Shown here piece after piece: positions 1 to 4,843 of a stretch of 7,786 bases of DNA. The notes under the pieces are model-generated. The model made no database searches. It worked only from the letters and a program-made list of their open reading frames with translations, and had not been told where the DNA came from. Location: assembly GCA_905373705.1 (NCBI GenBank), contig CAJPUA010000037.1, forward strand, positions 1-7,786, written 5' to 3'. A program made the position numbers and the translations under genes. The DNA is from an uncultured Schwartzia sp. (GTDB taxonomy: Bacteria > Bacillota > Negativicutes > Selenomonadales > Selenomonadaceae). Within the stretch, counting starts at the first letter, position 1. Every line of letters begins with the position of its first letter.

Positions 1-792
1 TGCGTGAACGGCGATCAGACCCTTTTCTGGCGGCAGGACGCGGTGAAAATGGCGCGTGATTACGGCGGACAGGACGCAGTGCGAGAAATGTTCGGCGGTG
101 AGCGGGTGGAGGACTGGCTGGAGCTATGGCGGGAAAATATTCGCGAGGCAGCCGGCGGGGGAGCGAAATATCTCGTTCTTCATGTGGCGGAAACGCCGCT
201 GAGCGAGCTCTGCGCCCGGCCCTTTACGACGATCAGCGACGCGGAAGTCATCGACGCGACACTGGAACTCGTTGCCGCACTCTCTGACGTGATCCCCGCG
301 GATTGCCAGCTTCTCTTTGAAAATCTCTGGTGGCCGGGGCTGACGCTGCGGAGACTCGACCTCGCCGAGCGACTTTTGAGCCGCTCGAAACACCAAAACT
401 GTGGCTTTCTATTGGACACGGGGCACCTTATGTGTACCAATTTCGATCTCGTGGGCGAAGCGGACAGCGCTGATTTCGTCGTGGCGGCGTATCGGGCGTT
501 GGGCTCTTTAGGGAAAAGGGTGTATGGCCTTCACCTCCATCAATCGCAGTCGGGCGCTTACGTCCGAACAATGATGAACACGCCCGGAGATTGGCGCTGG
601 CCGCGCGACAGCGCAAAAATCTCCGAATACGTTGCCCGGGTAGACTCCCATCGGCCGTTTCAAACGTCGGCCGTCCGGCGTATCGTCGAAGCAATACAGC
701 CGGAATATCTGGTACACGAGTTTTTGCCGGCCACGTTCGCCGAATGGGAGAAGAAGGTCCATACCCAACGGCATGCGTTGGGCTGGGAATGA
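1..792 (+). CDS. Sugar-phosphate isomerase/epimerase-like TIM-barrel protein, 5' partial
   Basis: The reading frame is open from the first base. A GTG at 4 is a possible start but has no visible ribosome site, so the gene probably begins upstream. Family members are usually near 270-320 residues, and the first one or two beta strands appear to be missing. Numbered from the GTG, the visible part has the metal-site pattern of the xylose-isomerase-like/AP-endonuclease-2 superfamily: a strand ending in H60 (YLVLHVAE), E106 in LLFENLWW, D138 and H141 in LLDTGH, H177 and H179 in GLHLHQ, an HRPF turn near 216-219, and E239 in YLVHEF near the C-terminus. These would bind divalent metals in a cytoplasmic barrel. 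The substrate cannot be told: isomerase, epimerase and endonuclease IV-like members share this layout. No convincing terminator follows. The next gene has its own promoter, so a shared operon is unlikely. Fold assignment is solid; function is open. Confidence 0.8.
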   Translation, partial: CVNGDQTLFWRQDAVKMARDYGGQDAVREMFGGERVEDWLELWRENIREAAGGGAKYLVLHVAETPLSELCARPFTTISDAEVIDATLELVAALSDVIPADCQLLFENLWWPGLTLRRLDLAERLLSRSKHQNCGFLLDTGHLMCTNFDLVGEADSADFVVAAYRALGSLGKRVYGLHLHQSQSGAYVRTMMNTPGDWRWPRDSAKISEYVARVDSHRPFQTSAVRRIVEAIQPEYLVHEFLPATFAEWEKKVHTQRHALGWE

Positions 793-868
793 GGGGGACG
801 GAAAAGAAATTCAAAAGGACAATATCATTTAATTCTAGCTTTCCGGGGAGAAATTTCCTGAGGAGACG

Positions 869-898
869 CATACGGTCAATCCTTTTCTTGACCGTATG
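869..898. promoter_or_regulatory. Perfect 11-bp inverted repeat, extra operator half-site upstream of the receptor promoter
   Basis: CATACGGTCAA at 869-879 and TTGACCGTATG at 888-898 are perfect inverted repeats separated by 8 T-rich bases. The right arm contains the -35 box and the left half of the spacer dyad of the receptor promoter. The left arm is therefore a third copy of the same half-site, placed just upstream of -35. It is not followed by a T-run, so it does not look like a terminator. Inferred role: an accessory binding site for the same regulator. Confidence 0.6.
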
Positions 899-918
899 AC
901 CGGTATATGGTTTATAGT
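888..918 (+). promoter_or_regulatory. MerR-type promoter/operator for the TonB receptor gene
   Basis: The -35 box TTGACC (888-893) and -10 box TATAGT (913-918) are separated by 19 bp instead of the usual 17. Inside this spacer lies a dyad, ACCGTATG (891-898), five bases, then TATATGGT (904-911), matching a perfect dyad at 6 of 8 positions. An over-long spacer holding a centred dyad is the hallmark of promoters activated by MerR-family proteins, which untwist the spacer. The predicted start near 925 gives a leader of about 80 nt before the receptor start codon. The element matches the one at 4675-4705 at 26 of 31 positions. The regulator is not encoded in this window. Confidence 0.75.
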
Positions 919-1003
919 AGAAATTGGATTCGTATATAAGTAATTTCAGAGCGCGGTTACGGCGTGCTGGAAGCGGAAAATCTGAAACGTGGGAGTGGAG
1001 AGA

Positions 1004-3064
1004 ATGACAAAAAGAAAGAAAACCCTTATTTTGACGGCCTTGGCGGTATCGGCGCTAAGCGTTTGCCCCTTGGCGACGGAGGCAAGTACACCGGCGTCCT
1101 CTGGGGGGGGACAATCGGAGGCACTTGAAGAATATAGCCTTGATGAAATCGTCGTCACGGCCACGCGCACGGAGAAGCGCGACGTAGATGTGCCCATGTC
1201 CACGGACGTCATTACCCGGGAAGAGATCGAGCGCGGCGGCGCGCAGAATGCGGCGCAGATCATCCAGAAGGTCAATGGCGTGTCCTTCGCGTCTTTTGCG
1301 CCGATGGGGGCTTCCATGGGAACGATGATTAATAAGGCGACGATTCGCGGCATTGACAACGGGACCTTAGTGCTGATCAACGGCAATCCGATCTCGGGGC
1401 GCGGCCTTTACAATCTGCAGGAGATTCCCGCCGATTCCATCGAACGGGTGGAGATCGTCAAGGGCGGCGGTTCTGTTCTTTACGGCAGCGAGGCCATGGC
1501 AGGCGTCATCAACATCATCACGAAAAAAGGCCCGGATAATAACTGGACGCTGGGCTTCGGCAATTACGGTCAGCAGAAATACCATGTCAACGTGGGCGCT
1601 AAGGAAGGAAATCAGTCGATTACTGCTTTCTATGACGTGAATAAATGGGATCGGCTGAATGATATTTCGGAAGGCGATATGGAAAGTATTGTTCCCGCGA
1701 ATCATAGACAATCGTTAGGGGTTCAGCAATTTAATGTTCGGGATATTAAGAACGAGAGCTTGGGGCTTACCTGGCAGGCAAATCCGCGGCTAAATGTCAC
1801 TTACGGGCATTATGAAGCTTCCGTGAGCTATGATAAATATATTAAATCGCTTACGGCGTTAGGCATGGCGTCGCCCAGTCATTTGCAGGTCGGCGAGCTT
1901 ATTTATGACCGAGCATATACGACCATACGGGATACCGTGCAGGTCAATTACCGGGACAAGGCTTGGGAAGGCAGTGCCTATTACAATGTCAGCACAATTG
2001 AATCCGATGGAGATACATGGCGGCAAGATGTGAAAAAGCCCTCGAAGCGCGATCTTGTAAAGACGTATGAACGTTACAATACTAAAGAGAAGCACATTAC
2101 TTATGGGTTTGACGGACAGCATGAATGGAAATTAAGTGATAAGGGAAGCTTAATTTTTGGTCTGGCCGGTAAACATGAAGTCTATCGGGTTTTGCCTACA
2201 GTATATACAAAAACCGGTAGGGAGTATGAACGTAATCAATGGGGCGTCTTTGGTCAATGGGAGCAGACCATGGACGAGAAGAACAAGTTCATTTTAGGCG
2301 CACGGGAGACGTGGACCAGCGGAACGACGTGGAATAAGAACTATAGTGATTTCAGTGCGTCTGGGCAGTTCATTCACAGTTTGGATAAGGACAGCAACTT
2401 ATATCTCAATATTTCCCAGTCCTTCATCATGCCCCAGTTTGGGCAGATGTTCCCTGCGAGTGCTACCGGGACCTCGAATCCCAATCTTAAACCCCAGAAG
2501 GGGATCAACTATGAGATCGGCTGGAAGAATCTCAGTGGGGGTCATATGTGGAAAGCAGCGCTTTTCCATCAAGATATTAAGGATAATATTTCCGCCCAGG
2601 TGAATCGAGCGGGGGGACTTAGTTGGAAGTACACGAATCAAGATTTTCGCAACACGGGCTTTGAATTTTCCTGCGACATCGCGGGAAAGAACGGTTTCTC
2701 CTACAATTATGGTCTGACACTCCAAAATCCGGAAGTGAAGAGTACGGGGAAAGGGTATTGGGATCGGAAGTTTGGCAAGATTCAGTTGGTCGGCGGCATG
2801 AATTATCAGCGCGACAAGGTGAAGGCGGCTCTGACATTCTCCTATCTGGCGGATCGCGTGCAGACTCCTTCGGATGAGCATTCGTTCCAGACGAAGCCGT
2901 ATCTCCTGACCACGTTGACGTTAGGGTATTCCCCAGATGCGTGGAGTGAGATTAATTTGAAAGTGGACAATCTCCTCAACCGCCGGGATAATACGATGCA
3001 TTCCTCTTCCGCGTGGTATACGCCGGGGATCAATTATCTCCTGAGCTACACGCAGAAATTCTGA
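1004..3064 (+). CDS. TonB-dependent outer-membrane receptor (tetrapyrrole/metal-chelate type suspected)
   Basis: This is a complete 686-residue receptor that imports a scarce ligand through the outer membrane using TonB-ExbBD energy. I chose the ATG at 1004 rather than the in-frame GTG at 989 because GGGAG (991-995) lies 8 nt upstream of it and a classic signal peptide follows: MTKRKK, a hydrophobic stretch, and likely cleavage after residue 26 or so (ATEA). Next come a TonB box (DEIVVTATR, 47-55) and a plug domain (about 60-178) with the conserved IRGI, PADSIERVEIVKGGGSVLYGS and AGVINI segments. A 22-strand-type barrel then runs to the terminal phenylalanine (QKF), as expected for a BamA-folded porin. 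An NPNLKPQ motif at 492-498 resembles the NPNL box of heme and BtuB-like receptors. The neighbouring FRAP-type box is degenerate (FIMPQFGQMF), and no histidine lies between the two, unlike classical heme receptors. Ligand is unproven: heme, corrinoid or a metal chelate. It has its own MerR-type promoter and terminator. Confidence 0.93.
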   Translation: MTKRKKTLILTALAVSALSVCPLATEASTPASSGGGQSEALEEYSLDEIVVTATRTEKRDVDVPMSTDVITREEIERGGAQNAAQIIQKVNGVSFASFAPMGASMGTMINKATIRGIDNGTLVLINGNPISGRGLYNLQEIPADSIERVEIVKGGGSVLYGSEAMAGVINIITKKGPDNNWTLGFGNYGQQKYHVNVGAKEGNQSITAFYDVNKWDRLNDISEGDMESIVPANHRQSLGVQQFNVRDIKNESLGLTWQANPRLNVTYGHYEASVSYDKYIKSLTALGMASPSHLQVGELIYDRAYTTIRDTVQVNYRDKAWEGSAYYNVSTIESDGDTWRQDVKKPSKRDLVKTYERYNTKEKHITYGFDGQHEWKLSDKGSLIFGLAGKHEVYRVLPTVYTKTGREYERNQWGVFGQWEQTMDEKNKFILGARETWTSGTTWNKNYSDFSASGQFIHSLDKDSNLYLNISQSFIMPQFGQMFPASATGTSNPNLKPQKGINYEIGWKNLSGGHMWKAALFHQDIKDNISAQVNRAGGLSWKYTNQDFRNTGFEFSCDIAGKNGFSYNYGLTLQNPEVKSTGKGYWDRKFGKIQLVGGMNYQRDKVKAALTFSYLADRVQTPSDEHSFQTKPYLLTTLTLGYSPDAWSEINLKVDNLLNRRDNTMHSSSAWYTPGINYLLSYTQKF

Positions 3065-3126
3065 CGGGCGTTTCGGCTGCAGAAGCATCTTCGCCGCACA
3101 CGCGGAACATAAAATCGCATTTTTAC

Positions 3127-3163
3127 AGAAATGGCCTGACGTCGCGCAGGTCATTTCTTTTTT
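3127..3163 (+). terminator. Rho-independent terminator after the TonB receptor
   Basis: AGAAATGGCCTG (3127-3138) pairs with CAGGTCATTTCT (3147-3158) as a 12-bp stem with one G-U pair and an 8-base loop. It runs into six T residues (3158-3163). It lies about 60 nt after the receptor stop codon and separates that gene from the ATPase cassette. Confidence 0.85.
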
Positions 3164-3175
3164 ACGGATATTCTT

Positions 3176-3252
3176 GGAAAAATGTGATTTTTCGCCCTGC
3201 CGTTCTCCGGAAAAATGTGTAAAATCGATGTTCTATCATGCGGAAAAATGTG
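3176..3252 (+). repeat. Three phased GGAAAAATGTG repeats, exact 33-bp spacing
   Basis: The 11-mer GGAAAAATGTG occurs at 3176-3186, 3209-3219 and 3242-3252. The start-to-start distance is exactly 33 bp both times, about three helical turns, so all copies face the same side of the DNA. The sequences between copies are not conserved. The last copy runs into an extended -10 (TG-A-TATACT), so the array sits directly on the ATPase promoter. A cooperative or autoregulatory operator array is the simplest reading. A degenerate tandem duplication is the alternative. Confidence 0.75.
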
Positions 3253-3259
3253 ATATACT
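3231..3259 (+). promoter_or_regulatory. Putative extended -10 promoter of the ATPase gene
   Basis: TATACT (3254-3259) is preceded by TG one base upstream (3251-3252), which makes an extended -10 element. A weak -35 candidate TTCTAT (3231-3236) lies 17 bp upstream. A start near 3266 would leave a short leader containing the strong ribosome site at 3277-3283. The third 33-bp-phased repeat overlaps the TG motif, so a protein bound there would compete with RNA polymerase. Confidence 0.5.
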
Positions 3260-3276
3260 AATCGCAGTGAGGTGGA

Positions 3277-3283
3277 AAGGAGG
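3277..3283 (+). promoter_or_regulatory. Ribosome binding site fixing the TTG start of the ATPase
   Basis: AAGGAGG lies 9 nt before TTG at 3293. The longer open frame from GTG at 3272 would place this strong site inside the coding region, so the TTG start is preferred. Confidence 0.8.
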
Positions 3284-3292
3284 GGGATTTAC

Positions 3293-4585
3293 TTGAAGCG
3301 AAAGGCTATGGAGGCGCTTATTCAGTGGAAAGAGAGCGAAGAGCGTAAGCCGATGGTTCTAAAAGGTGCGAGACAAGTCGGCAAGACTTGGTTGATGAAG
3401 GCGTTTGGGGAAACCTGTTATTCGCGCTGCGCCTATTTCAATTTCGATGAAGAAGAGGCGTTGAAGTCCATCTTCGCGGCAAACAAAGATCCGCATCGCA
3501 TCGTTGCGCTGCTCTCCCTGATTGTGGGGGAGAAGATACTTCCGGGGGAAACCTTGATCGTGTTCGATGAAATTCAGGAATCTCCGGAGGCATTGAATAC
3601 GTTGAAATATTTTAGAGAAAAAGCGAATGAGTACCATGTCATTGCGGCAGGCAGTCTCTTGGGAACACTCTTGGCAAGGCCAAAATCTTATCCCGTGGGC
3701 ATGGTAAATTTGCTGACGCTTTCCCCGCTGACCTTTGACGAATTTCTTGAGGCTGTCGATCCCGCTCTTTTTGCTTATTATGTGAGCATTCGGAAAGAGC
3801 AGCCGATTGAGCAGATTTTCCATAATCGCCTGCTGGAAGCGTATCATCACTACCTTATTATCGGCGGGATGCCGGAGTGCGTGGCTTCTTGGGTGAAATA
3901 CAAAGATCCGGGCAGAATTGCGCAGATTCAGCGCGAGCTTATCGCGGTTTATGAGAACGACTTTTCCAAGCATAATGGAAAGGTCAACAGCGGACGTATT
4001 CTCATGGTCTTTCGCAGTATTGTCGCGCAGCTTGCCAAGCCGAATGAAAAATTCATGTACGGCGCGGTTCGTGAGGGCGGCCGCGCCCGAGAGTTTGAGG
4101 AAGCAATTGAATGGCTTGTTTCGGCGGGTATGTTACACCGTGTCTACAATGTTTCCAAGGCGGAACATCCTTTGGCTGCCTTTGAAAAGCAAGGCCAATT
4201 CAAGCTTTTTGTCTTTGATACGGGACTTCTTAAGCAAATGGCGGGCATGGATAATCAAGCTATTCTTTTGCGCAGCGATTATCAGTTCAAAGGTCCGTTG
4301 ACGGAAAATTATATTTTGCAGCAGCTTCATGGACAATTTGAGGCGGCGCCACGATACTATGCGGAGAAGGACAAGGAGATCGATTTCATCCTCCAGTACG
4401 GCACGGAGATCATTCCTGTCGAGGTTAAAGGCGGAGAGAAGAAGGCGGCACCATCTTTCAAACAATATATTGTGGATCACCGGCCAAAGTATGCGCTTCG
4501 TTTTTCGGAGCGCGGCTATCGAAAGGATGGCTATATCACAAACCTGCCTTTATACTTAGCGCGAAAAACAAGAGAACTGCTGTGA
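3293..4585 (+). CDS. AAA_14/DUF4143 family ATPase with C-terminal nuclease-like fold
   Basis: This 430-residue cytoplasmic protein belongs to the widespread 'ATP-binding protein' family with an AAA_14 N-terminus and a DUF4143 C-terminus. From the TTG start, Walker A is GARQVGKT (25-32), Walker B is LIVFDEIQ (88-95), and a sensor-1-like strand AAGS sits at 118-121, followed by the family's PVGMVNLLTLSPLTFDEFL segment. Near the C-terminus, EIDF (E362, D364) followed by PVEVK (E377, K379) looks like a PD-(D/E)XK nuclease-type core, as is usual in this family. Length is normal and the frame is intact. The biological role of the family is not established; such genes are often multicopy and sit in accessory positions. 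Here it has its own repeat-studded promoter and terminator, and sampled lines are about 40-43% GC, against about 67% in a sampled line of the downstream chelatase gene. It looks like an inserted independent cassette and probably has no direct role in uptake. Confidence 0.92.
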   Translation: MKRKAMEALIQWKESEERKPMVLKGARQVGKTWLMKAFGETCYSRCAYFNFDEEEALKSIFAANKDPHRIVALLSLIVGEKILPGETLIVFDEIQESPEALNTLKYFREKANEYHVIAAGSLLGTLLARPKSYPVGMVNLLTLSPLTFDEFLEAVDPALFAYYVSIRKEQPIEQIFHNRLLEAYHHYLIIGGMPECVASWVKYKDPGRIAQIQRELIAVYENDFSKHNGKVNSGRILMVFRSIVAQLAKPNEKFMYGAVREGGRAREFEEAIEWLVSAGMLHRVYNVSKAEHPLAAFEKQGQFKLFVFDTGLLKQMAGMDNQAILLRSDYQFKGPLTENYILQQLHGQFEAAPRYYAEKDKEIDFILQYGTEIIPVEVKGGEKKAAPSFKQYIVDHRPKYALRFSERGYRKDGYITNLPLYLARKTRELL

Positions 4586-4587
4586 CG

Positions 4588-4619
4588 AAAGCCTCTCATC
4601 CTTGTGGTGAGGGGCTTTT
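4588..4619 (+). terminator. Intrinsic terminator after the ATPase gene
   Basis: AAAGCCTCTCA (4588-4598) pairs with TGAGGGGCTTT (4608-4618) with one T-G pair. Past a single bulged T, two further C-G pairs close a TTGT loop. The T-run is short (four), so efficiency may be moderate. It begins 2 nt after the stop codon. Confidence 0.75.
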
Positions 4620-4674
4620 GCTGTGGGAAGGGGTATGGTGAAGGTGGAGGCGCGCAGAATCACGAAGGGAAGTC

Positions 4675-4705
4675 TTGACCGTATGACAGCCATACGGTTT
4701 ATAAT
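4675..4705 (+). promoter_or_regulatory. MerR-type promoter/operator for the CobN-like chelatase gene
   Basis: TTGACC (4675-4680) and a consensus TATAAT (4700-4705) are separated by 19 bp. The spacer holds a perfect dyad, ACCGTATG (4678-4685), five bases, CATACGGT (4691-4698). This is the MerR-family layout, and the element is 26/31 identical to the receptor promoter at 888-918. It is the better of the two copies, with a perfect dyad and a perfect -10. The predicted start near 4712 gives a leader of about 130 nt with no riboswitch that I recognise. Confidence 0.8.
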
Positions 4706-4723
4706 ACAATCCTAACCGTATGG
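4690..4723. promoter_or_regulatory. Perfect 10-bp inverted repeat across -10/start: third half-site at the chelatase promoter
   Basis: CCATACGGTT (4690-4699) and AACCGTATGG (4714-4723) are perfect inverted repeats 14 bp apart. They flank the -10 box. The right arm is an extra copy of the operator half-site, placed at or just after the predicted transcription start. Protein bound there could block initiation, or the repeat could fold partly in the RNA start region. Confidence 0.6.
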
Positions 4724-4829
4724 CTTTAGCTAAGAAGACGCGCGGTTTGTCTTGGGGCGCGAGGGAAATAGGGCTGGGAAAACGGCGCGGCGGATATTTT
4801 TGAAAGTATCTGTAAAGGAAAAAAGCGAC

Positions 4830-4835
4830 AGGAGG
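4830..4835 (+). promoter_or_regulatory. Ribosome binding site of the CobN-like gene
   Basis: AGGAGG ends only 2 nt before ATG at 4838 but 8 nt before the in-frame GTG at 4844. The spacing favours GTG 4844 as the true start; the ATG would add two residues (MS). Confidence 0.65.
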
Positions 4836-4843
4836 CGATGAGC

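Noticed and set aside
845..879. Divergent promoter using the minus-strand TTGACC at 874-879
   Set aside because: No -10-like hexamer is found on the minus strand at 17-19 bp from it, and no minus-strand gene lies to the left. It is better read as an extra operator half-site.
919..1003. Cobalamin or other riboswitch in the receptor leader
   Set aside because: The leader is only about 80 nt. I see neither a conserved B12-box nor a paired structure large enough for an aptamer.
989..1003. GTG at 989 as the receptor start
   Set aside because: It would put the Shine-Dalgarno GGGAG inside the coding region and add five residues before a good signal peptide. ATG at 1004 fits better.
3176..3252. CRISPR-like array
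   Set aside because: Repeats are only 11 bp with 22-bp gaps, there are three copies on a promoter, and no cas genes are present.
3359..3973. 204-codon minus-strand frame opposite the ATPase
   Set aside because: It is a shadow of the Walker A/B-containing ATPase frame, with no domain or ribosome site.
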